Below, one piece after another: positions 29,769-37,596 of a DNA stretch of 64,000 nt. Positions within the stretch are counted from its first letter, which is position 1; every line of letters starts with the position of its first letter. The position numbers were made by a program, and so were the translations under genes. Location: positions 310,001 to 374,000 of the forward strand of contig NZ_JANUEQ010000005.1 of the NCBI RefSeq assembly GCF_024807845.1. Reading direction: 5' to 3'. This stretch comes from Klebsiella sp. BIGb0407. GTDB lineage: Bacteria; Pseudomonadota; Gammaproteobacteria; Enterobacterales; Enterobacteriaceae. The notes under the pieces were generated by a model, which was given only the letters and a program-made list of their open reading frames with translations, had not been told where the DNA came from and did no database searches.

Positions 29769-30266
29769 TTATTCGGCTCTGAAACGCGCCATAAAATAGG
29801 CATCAACATACTGGCCGTCGCGAAAGGCAAAGCGCTTTCCGGTACCTTCCACCTCAAAACCAAATTTACGGTACAGTGCCAGAGCGGCAGCATTGTCGGT
29901 AAAGACTGTCAGTTCAATACGCTCGACTCGCAGCCAGTTATCACAAAGGTTGACCATCTCTTGCATTAATGCCGAAGCCACCCCTTGGCCTTGATGGTTT
30001 TCACTGACTCCCATACCAAAGGTAGCGACATGACTTCGTCTCGGTGAAGGTTCGACCATCAGCGTTAGCTGACCCACGACTTTATCTTCGATACAGGCCA
30101 CCAGAGAGTAATGGCCCGCGGGTAAGTCAGTTGTTCGTGTCTGCCACTTTTTTAGTGTGGGGTGAGGTAGCTGGAGTGTGTCACGATAAAGTGCGGGTTG
30201 AGAATAAATCTCATGTAAAGCTTCAGCATCGTAATTTTCAGCGTGACGTACCACAACCTGTTTCAT
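29769..30266 (-). CDS. yhhY: YhhY (AaaT) amino acid N-acetyltransferase
   Basis: A 165-residue GNAT acetyltransferase. The acetyl-CoA motif is [20 protein letters not shown] (about 88-107), and the next block [16 protein letters not shown] is nearly identical to E. coli YhhY. The E. coli enzyme acetylates certain amino acids such as Phe and Met. It is cytoplasmic, and ryhB follows on the other strand. Confidence 0.92.
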   Translation of the reverse strand: MKQVVVRHAENYDAEALHEIYSQPALYRDTLQLPHPTLKKWQTRTTDLPAGHYSLVACIEDKVVGQLTLMVEPSPRRSHVATFGMGVSENHQGQGVASALMQEMVNLCDNWLRVERIELTVFTDNAAALALYRKFGFEVEGTGKRFAFRDGQYVDAYFMARFRAE

Positions 30267-30370
30267 TCCTTTTTACCTCAATGAGTTACAAAAAACCGTT
30301 TTAACATCAGTGACTTTAAACACAAAAGCAATGGACATTATTTTTCAAATAGTGCTTTACAAGTGCGAAT

Positions 30371-30389
30371 GATAATGATTATTATTGCC
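30371..30389 (+). promoter_or_regulatory. Fur box over the ryhB promoter
   Basis: These 19 bases match 15 of 19 positions of the Fur consensus, including GATAATGATTAT. The site ends directly before the RyhB start, so iron-loaded Fur would block transcription, as in E. coli. Confidence 0.88.
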
Positions 30390-30391
30390 AT

Positions 30392-30489
30392 GCGTTCAGG
30401 GGAGACCCCTACGGAGACAACCTGAAAGCACGACATTGCTCACATTGCTTCCAGTATTACTTTAGCCAGCCGGGTGCTGGCTTTTTTTT
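30392..30489 (+). ncRNA. ryhB: RyhB iron-responsive small RNA
   Basis: The central target-pairing core (from CCTGAAAGCACGACATTGCT to CACATTGCTTCCAGTATTAC) is identical or nearly so to E. coli RyhB. It ends in a terminator hairpin (AGCCAGC-CGGGT-GCTGGCT) and a long T-run. The 5' stem-loop differs from that of E. coli. RyhB pairs via Hfq with mRNAs of iron-using proteins (such as sdh, sodB and fumA) when iron is scarce. It lies between yhhY and yhhX and is read towards yhhX. Confidence 0.95.
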
Positions 30490-30619
30490 TGCCTGTTATT
30501 CAGCAAATCATCCATTTTTATCCCACCTGACTTTAGCTTCACAGAAGCTATTCTTAGCACTAAAAACCGATGAAGAAATACAGTAAGGTGAAGGGAGCCC
30601 TCTTTACAAGGAGAATCCC

Positions 30620-31657
30620 ATGACCCTACAGGTCGCCTTTATTGGTTTTGGTAAAAGCACGACGCGTTACCATCTGCCCTTTGTCCTGGTGCGTAAAGAT
30701 AAACTGCACGTTGCCCATATTTTTCGCCGCCATGAAAAGCCGGAGCTTGAGCAGCAGCCCCAGTATGCGCATATTCACTTCACCAGCCAGCTGGACGATA
30801 TTTTCGACGATCCGCAGGTTAAGCTGGTAGTGGTCTGTACCCATGTTGATAGCCATTTTGAGTATGCTAAAAAAGCGCTGGAAGCCGGTAAAAATGTACT
30901 GGTAGAAAAACCCTTCACGCCCACTCTGGCACAAGCCCGTGAGCTGTTTGCGTTAGCGAAACAGAAAGGACTTATCGTTACCCCTTATCAGAACCGGCGT
31001 TTTGACTCCTGCTTCCTGACTATGAAAAAAGCCATCACTAGCGGCAAGCTTGGCAGAGTGGTTGAGATTGAGAGCCATTTTGATATGTACCGACCTGACG
31101 CGCTGACCCAGCCGGGTACCTCTGTTGATGGGGCGTTTTATGGCTTAGGTGTCCATACCCTGGATCAGATGATTTCCCTGCTTGGTCGCCCAGATTGTGT
31201 GGCCTACGATATTCGCTCGGTACGTAATCCGCTGAATCCCGACGATACCTTTGAAGCTCAGCTGTTTTATGGCGATATGAAAGCGGTAGTGAAAACCAGC
31301 TGCTTAGTCAAAATAGCCTACCCGAAGTTTATCGTTCACGGCACCAGAGGCTCGTTTGTGAAATACGGTATCGATCAGCAAGAAACCAGCCTGAAGGCCT
31401 GGATTATGCCTGGGGAGCCGGGTTTTGCTGCCGATGACAGTGTGGCTCAGCTTGAATATATCAATGATGCCGGTGAAAGCGTACGTGAAACCTGGCAAGC
31501 AGAGTCAGGCGATTATGGCCGAGTCTATGACGCCTTGTATCAGACCTTATTGCACGGAGCAGCCAATTACGTCAGTGAAACTGATGTTCTCACCAATATG
31601 GAACTACTGGAACGGGGCTTTGAGCATAGCTCCCCATCGGTCGTTACCCTGAGTTAA
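30620..31657 (+). CDS. yhhX: YhhX, Gfo/Idh/MocA-family oxidoreductase
   Basis: A 345-residue NAD(P)-dependent oxidoreductase, same length as E. coli YhhX. The N-terminal Rossmann segment is VAFIGFGKSTTRYHLP, and the central EKPFTPTLAQARELF carries the conserved EKP Lys. The substrate is unknown. GGAG precedes the ATG. Readthrough from ryhB is possible but its terminator is strong. Confidence 0.93.
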   Translation: MTLQVAFIGFGKSTTRYHLPFVLVRKDKLHVAHIFRRHEKPELEQQPQYAHIHFTSQLDDIFDDPQVKLVVVCTHVDSHFEYAKKALEAGKNVLVEKPFTPTLAQARELFALAKQKGLIVTPYQNRRFDSCFLTMKKAITSGKLGRVVEIESHFDMYRPDALTQPGTSVDGAFYGLGVHTLDQMISLLGRPDCVAYDIRSVRNPLNPDDTFEAQLFYGDMKAVVKTSCLVKIAYPKFIVHGTRGSFVKYGIDQQETSLKAWIMPGEPGFAADDSVAQLEYINDAGESVRETWQAESGDYGRVYDALYQTLLHGAANYVSETDVLTNMELLERGFEHSSPSVVTLS

Positions 31658-31773
31658 TAGCAGAGCATTGCTGTTCAGTTTTTTTGACTATAGGCGTCAG
31701 TTTTCCCCCTCTATGATTGTCAGTTAAACCAGTCCACACTTAAGCCATCAAAGAGATTTCAGGAGTTCACAAC

Positions 31774-32469
31774 ATGATTTACTTACGACAGGCTCAAGAA
31801 CGCGGACATGCAAACCACGGTTGGCTGGATAGCTGGCATACCTTTTCATTCGCAAGCTACCATGATGCTAATTTTATGGGCTTCTCAGCACTGCGCGTGA
31901 TTAATGAAGATGTGATTGATGCCGGGCAGGGGTTTGGAACCCATCCCCATAAAGATATGGAAATCCTGACCTATGTGCTTAAGGGGACCGTTGAGCATAA
32001 GGATAGCATGGGCAACAAGGAGCAAATTCCTGCTGGCGAATTTCAGATAATGAGCGCCGGAACCGGTGTTAAGCACTCTGAATATAACGCCAGCCAGACA
32101 GAACCTTTGCACCTGTATCAGATTTGGATCATTCCAGAAACCAATGGCATCACGCCGCGTTATGAACAGCGCCGTTTTGATGCAGCAACCGGACGTCAGC
32201 TGGTGCTCTCGCCAGATGCCAGAGAAGGCTCGCTTAAGGTTTATCAGGATATGGAGCTTTCCCGTTGGCCACTGGAAAAAAATGAGCAGGCGGTCTATTC
32301 CATCGCTCCGGGTCGTAAAATCTGGATTCAGGTAGTGAAGGGCGATGTGGTGGTGAATGGTACCCAGGCTAAAACCAGCGACGCCGTTGCGGTCTGGGAC
32401 GAGCAGGTTATTGCCATCGAAGCGAATGACGAAAGCGAAATTCTGTTATTCGATTTGCCGGCTGTTTAA
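31774..32469 (+). CDS. yhhW: YhhW, pirin-family quercetinase
   Basis: A 231-residue bicupin protein of the pirin family, same length as E. coli YhhW. Metal ligands are visible in the N-terminal cupin as GTHPHKDMEI (two His) and later GVKHSEYN. The E. coli protein has quercetin 2,3-dioxygenase activity in vitro; the natural role is unclear. It follows yhhX as usual. Confidence 0.93.
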   Translation: MIYLRQAQERGHANHGWLDSWHTFSFASYHDANFMGFSALRVINEDVIDAGQGFGTHPHKDMEILTYVLKGTVEHKDSMGNKEQIPAGEFQIMSAGTGVKHSEYNASQTEPLHLYQIWIIPETNGITPRYEQRRFDAATGRQLVLSPDAREGSLKVYQDMELSRWPLEKNEQAVYSIAPGRKIWIQVVKGDVVVNGTQAKTSDAVAVWDEQVIAIEANDESEILLFDLPAV

Positions 32470-32483
32470 GGGTTCTGGCTCAC

Positions 32484-32507
32484 ACCTTCCCCTGAAAAGG
32501 GGAAGGT
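32484..32507 (+). terminator. yhhW terminator
   Basis: A perfect 10-bp stem ACCTTCCCCT (32484-32493) with AGGGGAAGGT (32498-32507) and a GAAA tetraloop, 15 bases after yhhW. The following sequence is only weakly T-rich. Confidence 0.75.
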
Positions 32508-32562
32508 TCGTCTTGCAGCATGCTAAACTGGCGTATCGATAATCCGAAATCCAGCCGAATGC

Positions 32563-33558
32563 ATGAAAAAGAAAAGACCCGTACTTCAAGATGTTGCCGA
32601 TCGTGTTGGCGTCACAAAAATGACCGTCAGCCGATTTTTGCGTACCCCTGACATGGTTTCTGCCGCTGTAGGGGTTAAAATTGCCGCTGCATTAGACGAA
32701 CTCGGTTATATTCCGAATCGCGCTCCGGATATGCTTTCTAATTCAACCAGCCGGGCTATCGGTGTCTTGCTTCCCTCTCTGACCAACCAAGTCTTTGCTG
32801 AAGTGCTGCGTGGTATCGAACAGATAGTCGATGCCAATGGCTATCAGACCATGCTGGCGCACTTTGGTTATAAACCTGACCGGGAAGAAGAGCGGCTGGA
32901 ATCGATGCTCTCCTGGAACATTGACGGGTTGATTCTGACCGAACGTACGCATACCCCCAAAACGCTAAAAATGATTGAAGTCGCGGGTATTCCAGTGGTG
33001 GAACTGATGGATAGCGTTTCCCCTTGCCTGGATATCGCCGTCGGGTTTGATAACTTTGAAGCGGCCCGCCAGATGACTGCCGCTTTGATTGCCCGAGGCT
33101 ATCGTCATGTAGCTTATCTGGGCGCACGCCTTGATGAGCGAACCATTATCAAACAAAAAGGTTATGAGCAGGCAATGCATGATGCAGGCCTTAAGCCACG
33201 TAGTGTGATGATACTGAATGCTTCGTCATATTCAACCGGCGTTCAGTTATTGCGCCAGGCTCGTCTTGAATACCCTGAACTCGACAGCATTTTCTGTACC
33301 AACGATGACTTAGCTATTGGTGCGGCATTTGAATGTCAGCGTCAGGGGCTACGCATTCCGCAGGATATTGCTATCGCCGGTTTCCATGGTCATGACATTG
33401 GTCAAGTGATGGAACCGCGTCTGGCCAGTGTACTTACCCCCAGGGAAGAGATGGGGCGGCTGGGGGCTGAACGACTGCTGGCCCGTATCCGCGGCGAAGA
33501 GGTTTCACCCAAAATACTTGATTTAGGATTCACCTTATCAACGGGTGGTTCAATCTAA
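32563..33558 (+). CDS. gntR: GntR gluconate repressor (LacI family)
   Basis: A 331-residue LacI-type regulator, same length as E. coli GntR. The helix-turn-helix is at about 6-27 (LQDVADRVGVTKMTVSRFL), then a hinge and a sugar-binding domain. It represses gluconate uptake and kinase genes and is relieved by gluconate. A matching operator lies ahead of gntK. Confidence 0.94.
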   Translation: MKKKRPVLQDVADRVGVTKMTVSRFLRTPDMVSAAVGVKIAAALDELGYIPNRAPDMLSNSTSRAIGVLLPSLTNQVFAEVLRGIEQIVDANGYQTMLAHFGYKPDREEERLESMLSWNIDGLILTERTHTPKTLKMIEVAGIPVVELMDSVSPCLDIAVGFDNFEAARQMTAALIARGYRHVAYLGARLDERTIIKQKGYEQAMHDAGLKPRSVMILNASSYSTGVQLLRQARLEYPELDSIFCTNDDLAIGAAFECQRQGLRIPQDIAIAGFHGHDIGQVMEPRLASVLTPREEMGRLGAERLLARIRGEEVSPKILDLGFTLSTGGSI

Positions 33559-33635
33559 GTATTTTATTGACCAAACTCACATTTATGCTTGCTCCAGCAA
33601 GGATGTTATTGCTTTTGGCCCTCTATATCTGATAA

Positions 33636-33651
33636 ATGTTACCGATAACAT
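33636..33651 (+). promoter_or_regulatory. GntR operator ahead of gntK
   Basis: ATGTTACCGATAACAT matches the known GntR operator form (ATGTTA-N4-TAACA). It is 37 bases before the gntK start, suited to direct repression. Confidence 0.88.
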
Positions 33652-33687
33652 TCATCTGCGAAAATTTATTGCCGGCCGGAGCAATGC

Positions 33688-34218
33688 ATGAACATAACAA
33701 ACCATGATAACCATATCTATGTCCTGATGGGCGTCTCAGGCAGCGGTAAGTCTGTGGTTGCCAGTGAAGTGGCTCACCAGCTTCACGCCGTATTTCTTGA
33801 CGGTGATTTTCTTCATCCGCGACGCAATATTATGAAAATGGCTTCGGGCGAAGCGTTGAATGATGAAGACCGTATCCCTTGGTTACAGGCGCTGAATGAT
33901 GCCGCATTTGCTATGCAACGTACCAATAAAGTGTCACTGATAGTCTGTTCCTCACTGAAGAAAATCTATCGGAACCAGCTACGAGATGGTAATCCAAACC
34001 TCTCTTTTATTTATTTAAAAGGGGACTTCGAGGTTATCGAATCACGTCTTAAAGCGCGCAAGGGCCATTTCTTCAAGACGGATATGCTCAAGACTCAGTT
34101 TGCGGCACTTGAAGAGCCACAGGCCGATGAAGCTGATGTGCAGGTAGTCGATATCAGTCAGCCGCTGGACGGTGTGATTGCCAGTGTGATAAGCCGGATA
34201 GAAGAAAATAATCGCTAA
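33688..34218 (+). CDS. gntK: GntK gluconate kinase
   Basis: A 176-residue thermoresistant-type gluconokinase making 6-phosphogluconate for the Entner-Doudoroff and pentose phosphate routes. The P-loop is GVSGSGKS (15-22), and DGDFLHP is the substrate-binding motif. In E. coli gntU (gluconate permease) follows; here it is missing and a convergent accessory gene is found instead, so uptake must be by another transporter. Confidence 0.95.
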   Translation: MNITNHDNHIYVLMGVSGSGKSVVASEVAHQLHAVFLDGDFLHPRRNIMKMASGEALNDEDRIPWLQALNDAAFAMQRTNKVSLIVCSSLKKIYRNQLRDGNPNLSFIYLKGDFEVIESRLKARKGHFFKTDMLKTQFAALEEPQADEADVQVVDISQPLDGVIASVISRIEENNR

Positions 34219-34231
34219 TTTTTATCGGCAC

Positions 34232-34261
34232 CGATAGCGACGCGAAATTCGCTCGCTATCG
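34232..34261. terminator. hairpin after gntK
   Basis: A perfect 9-bp stem CGATAGCGA (34232-34240) with TCGCTATCG (34253-34261), extended inside by GCG with CGC. It overlaps the last codons of the convergent gene. Confidence 0.65.
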
Positions 34262-35137
34262 CTCCTCGCCATGCATCGCCCAGAATCTCTCTGGCGTCAT
34301 ATCGCCTAATTTCTTCTGCGACCACTGGCAATTATATTGCTCGCTAATCTGTTGCAGATAATCATCCAGGCTCATCGATGTTAGCGCAGGAATAAGGGCG
34401 CTGAGTGAGCTCTCTACTCTCATGGCGATATCCGCTGTCTCTTCACCGCGTAATACTAGAGGTAAATTCTGGTCTGCACACCATTTCTGTAATGGATGGT
34501 CGGGTGATAATTCGTTCCCGAATAGCTTTTTATTTTCAGTCTCAATGCATTGTATAGCAGCCGGTGCTACTGCCATAAGGGATTCTAACCAATGGACGAC
34601 CAGCACAGGTGAAGCGCCAGCGAATGCCCGGGAGGCTATCCAGCCACTGACTTCCTCTTGTGCCCAGAGAATATGATGTTCACCCCCGTCTTCTGTGAGC
34701 AGGTTAATTCGTTGATAAAAAATCCGTAACTTTCCCGGTTTGATACCTGCTTTCAGCGCTTTCTTGCCACGCAATTCCCTTGCCTCTAACACATTCATAT
34801 GTGCCAGTTCAGCACTGCGAAGATAGCGATCTAATCCTGCCCGGGAAATGCTTTGCTGCATGCCTGAGTTCACTATGACTAACAGCTCATCAAGCGGCAC
34901 CATGAGTTTTTGTCTCACAGCATTGATAATCACACTTTGTTCCGGTCTCAGTGATTTATGTACGATTTTTGGGGCTGTGTACTGATCGGCTACGTCCTCT
35001 CTCTGACGCCAGCGGCGCACCGTGGCAACAGAGATACCCAGCTCTTTTGCCAGTGCGCGGTCACTCTTCTCAGAGTTCTGAATATAGCGGCGAATACGCG
35101 GTGTTGTGGTGGCATTTGCGTGTAGTTTTATTTCCAT
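34256..35137 (-). CDS. IS481-type transposase-derived protein, probable regulator
   Basis: This 293-residue protein has the layout of an IS481-family transposase. An N-terminal helix-turn-helix (about 14-60) holds SDRALAKELGISVATVRRWRQRED; next is the PLDELL-ISRAGLDRYLR linker (about 81-107); then a degenerate RNase-H-like domain (135-290) ending with QKKLGDMTPERFW, comparable to the QKALGHxTP end of the family. The catalytic triad is broken: no Asp at the first site (RIFYQRI, about 138-144) and Glu201 (TENKK) in place of the second Asp; Glu242 may be the third. It is intact and without visible terminal repeats. Being divergent from the PTS operon, it is probably its regulator (inference). 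Confidence 0.75.
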   Translation of the reverse strand: MEIKLHANATTTPRIRRYIQNSEKSDRALAKELGISVATVRRWRQREDVADQYTAPKIVHKSLRPEQSVIINAVRQKLMVPLDELLVIVNSGMQQSISRAGLDRYLRSAELAHMNVLEARELRGKKALKAGIKPGKLRIFYQRINLLTEDGGEHHILWAQEEVSGWIASRAFAGASPVLVVHWLESLMAVAPAAIQCIETENKKLFGNELSPDHPLQKWCADQNLPLVLRGEETADIAMRVESSLSALIPALTSMSLDDYLQQISEQYNCQWSQKKLGDMTPERFWAMHGEER

Positions 35138-35314
35138 ACATCTCCCCTTTTAAGCGCTGTATCAATGATATCTAATTTGTTGAGACTTGCTTGCTGATTC
35201 CGCCATATTGTGAGCTACCGCAACTTTATAATTACGCCATTCACAGATAATCGCCGCATTAAGAGCCTGTTCGTCCCATAACTTCATCATAAAAATCAAT
35301 TTTCGGAGTTCATT
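35138..35314. promoter_or_regulatory. divergent control region of the PTS-glycosylasparaginase operon
   Basis: 177 bases between the transposase-like gene and the EIIC gene. A TATAAT (35227-35232) could be the -10 of the operon. TGTGA at 35209-35213 lacks the second half of a CRP site. No clear operator palindrome was found. Confidence 0.4.
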
Positions 35315-36595
35315 ATGAGCAACGTTTTAGGATTTCTTGAGGCAAAACTGATGCCGCTGGCAGCGAAAGCCGCACAACAGCGCCATCTGTGCGCAATACG
35401 GGGTGCCTATGTTTCGTTTATGCCATTTATTATCGTGGGTTCGATACTACTGATTATTTCTTCGTTCCCAAGCCAGAGCTATCAGCAGTTTATGAGTGGG
35501 ATGTTTGGTGCGACCTGGAGCAATATCGTTGAGATCCCGTTCAACGCGGTCTTCTCCACCATGTCGCTGTTTATTAGTTTCCTGGTGGCCTATCGGCTGG
35601 CCGAGCATTATGACGAAGACCGGGTCTCCTGTGGCATTCTGGCGCTGGTCTCTTTTCTGATCCTGACGCCTTTTATTAAAGTTGAGGCGCTTGGCAATAT
35701 TACCGTGGTACCGACCGAATGGATCGGTAGCAAAGGTCTGTTTGTTGCGATGATTGGTTCACTGCTCTGGACCGAATTATTCTGCTTTTTGAAGCGTAAA
35801 AAGTTAGTGATTAAAATGCCGGAAGGGGTCCCTCCGGCGGTACAAGAGTCTTTTGCTGCTTTAATTCCTGCGTTAATCGTTATTGTGCTGGTTCTCGCCA
35901 TTCGTATTGCTTTCGAGCACACCAGCTATGAAACTATCCATCAGTTTATCTATCAGGCGGTGGCGACACCGATGCGTCACTTTGGCACCTCTTACGGTGG
36001 TGCGCTGCTGACGGTATTCTCGATTACCATTTTGTGGTCGGTAGGCATTAACTCCGGTTCAATGGTTAACGGAATTATTCGTCCGCTGTGGATGGAAAAT
36101 CAGACCGACAATATTGCTGCAATTCAGGCCGGTGTTACGCCGCCACATATTATTACTGAACAGTTTTTCGATATGGTCTGGATGGGTGGAGCGGGTGCCA
36201 CACTGTCTCTGGTTATCGCCATACTCTTCTTTGCGCGTAGCAAAAGCATCCGTGAAGTCGGGCGTTTAGGTGCGGGCGCATCGGTATTTAATATCAATGA
36301 ACCTATCCTGTTTGGCTTACCTGTCATCATGAACCCTATCATGCTGATCCCTTTCAATCTGGTGCCTTTAGTACTGGTCACCACGCAATATATCGCCATG
36401 AAAATCGGCATGGTCGCCGTTACTACCGGGGTCTTTATTCCCTGGACCTTACCTCCTGTCATCAGTGGTTTTATCGTCACCGGCGATATCAGCGGCAGCC
36501 TGATGCAAATTGTTAACCTGTTGATTGGTGCGATGTTGTATCTGCCCTTCTTACGTATTCTGGATAAACAATATTGTGCGGCTGAAAAAGCCTGA
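35315..36595 (+). CDS. PTS EIIC, lactose/cellobiose/chitobiose family
   Basis: A 426-residue membrane permease of the phosphotransferase system. About ten hydrophobic segments are seen, with the family motifs MPEGVPPAVQESFAALIP (168-185) and FNINEPILFGLPVIMNP (325-341). The latter is the sugar-binding hallmark of the Lac/Chb class, which takes beta-linked disaccharides and N,N'-diacetylchitobiose. It starts a five-gene operon whose EIIB and EIIA are the last two genes. The GGAG site ahead of the ATG is good. The substrate is not known; the enclosed glycosylasparaginase suggests an N-acetylglucosamine-asparagine compound. Confidence 0.9.
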   Translation: MSNVLGFLEAKLMPLAAKAAQQRHLCAIRGAYVSFMPFIIVGSILLIISSFPSQSYQQFMSGMFGATWSNIVEIPFNAVFSTMSLFISFLVAYRLAEHYDEDRVSCGILALVSFLILTPFIKVEALGNITVVPTEWIGSKGLFVAMIGSLLWTELFCFLKRKKLVIKMPEGVPPAVQESFAALIPALIVIVLVLAIRIAFEHTSYETIHQFIYQAVATPMRHFGTSYGGALLTVFSITILWSVGINSGSMVNGIIRPLWMENQTDNIAAIQAGVTPPHIITEQFFDMVWMGGAGATLSLVIAILFFARSKSIREVGRLGAGASVFNINEPILFGLPVIMNPIMLIPFNLVPLVLVTTQYIAMKIGMVAVTTGVFIPWTLPPVISGFIVTGDISGSLMQIVNLLIGAMLYLPFLRILDKQYCAAEKA

Positions 36596-36630
36596 TTAGT
36601 GCCTGTTAAACAAAGAATTAGGAGCAAAAC

Positions 36631-37596
36631 ATGTGGGGAATGATCGCAACATGGCGCATGGCGCTCGAAGGCATCACACAGGCGAGTGAAACACTAAAGA
36701 AGGGAGGGAAGTCCGCTAAGGCTGTGGTTAATGCGGTGGCTGAAGTAGAGGATTTTCCTTTCTATAAATCTGTGGGTTATGGCGGTTTACCCAGTGAGAA
36801 TGGTGAAGTTGAGCTTGATGCTGCCTTTATGGATGGCGATACCCTGGCCTTTGGCGCAGTGGGCAACCTTGTCGATATCGCTAACCCGATACAAGTCGCT
36901 CATGCCCTGAGTCGTGAACGTTTTAACAGTTTTCTGGTAGGTACCGGTGCGCGTGAATGGGCGTTAAGTCAAGGTTTTACTGAGAAAGCCATGCTTACCG
37001 AACGTGCGATGCAGCACTATCGTAAGCGTTGTCATGAAACCATTGACCGCGGTCTGAGCCCCTACGATGGCCATGATACTGTTGGTGTCATTGGCCTTGA
37101 TAATCATGGCTCAATGAGTGTCGGTACCTCGACGAGCGGGCTGTTTATGAAACGTCGTGGGCGTCTGGGAGACTCACCGGTGATTGGTTCCGGGTTCTAT
37201 TGTGACAGTGAGATTGGCGCTGCCACCGCGACCGGCGTCGGTGAGGATCTGATGAAAGGCTGTACCAGCTATGAAATTGTGCGACGTATGGAAGGCGGAA
37301 TGACGCCACAAGATGCCGCTGACTCGGTGGTCTGTGAATTAGAAGACAAGCTGATGGCACGATTTGGCCGCGTCGGGGATTTATCCGTGGTTTGCATGAA
37401 TCGCCAGGGTGAATTTGGTGCTGCCACTAATATTCAGACATTCTCCTTCGTTGTTGCAACACATGACTTACCTGCCACGGTTTATTTAGCTGAACGCCGC
37501 GCCGATCGCACTCACTACATTCCTGCAGATGAGCAATGGATGGCGGATTATGCCGCGCGTATCCGGGCCCCTATCGGAGAACCTCAATATGATTAA
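36631..37596 (+). CDS. glycosylasparaginase (Ntn hydrolase, family T2)
   Basis: A 321-residue N4-(beta-N-acetylglucosaminyl)-L-asparaginase-type enzyme. Such enzymes split themselves at an Asp-Thr bond to expose Thr as nucleophile: here GHDTVG, with Thr150. The downstream motifs GTSTSG (165-170) and RRGRLGDSPVIGSG (175-188) are the substrate-binding loops of this group. The reaction releases aspartate and the sugar amine, which becomes free sugar and ammonia. No signal peptide is visible, so it acts in the cytoplasm, unlike lysosomal or periplasmic relatives. An isoaspartyl peptidase is an alternative, less favoured by the motifs. Confidence 0.88.
   Translation: MWGMIATWRMALEGITQASETLKKGGKSAKAVVNAVAEVEDFPFYKSVGYGGLPSENGEVELDAAFMDGDTLAFGAVGNLVDIANPIQVAHALSRERFNSFLVGTGAREWALSQGFTEKAMLTERAMQHYRKRCHETIDRGLSPYDGHDTVGVIGLDNHGSMSVGTSTSGLFMKRRGRLGDSPVIGSGFYCDSEIGAATATGVGEDLMKGCTSYEIVRRMEGGMTPQDAADSVVCELEDKLMARFGRVGDLSVVCMNRQGEFGAATNIQTFSFVVATHDLPATVYLAERRADRTHYIPADEQWMADYAARIRAPIGEPQYD

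Noticed and set aside
34256..35137. Active insertion sequence
   Set aside because: Catalytic residues are altered and no terminal inverted repeats or target duplications could be found around the gene.
35209..35224. CRP site ahead of the PTS operon
   Set aside because: Only TGTGA matches; the second half reads GCAAC, and the placement relative to the TATAAT does not suit a standard CRP-activated promoter.
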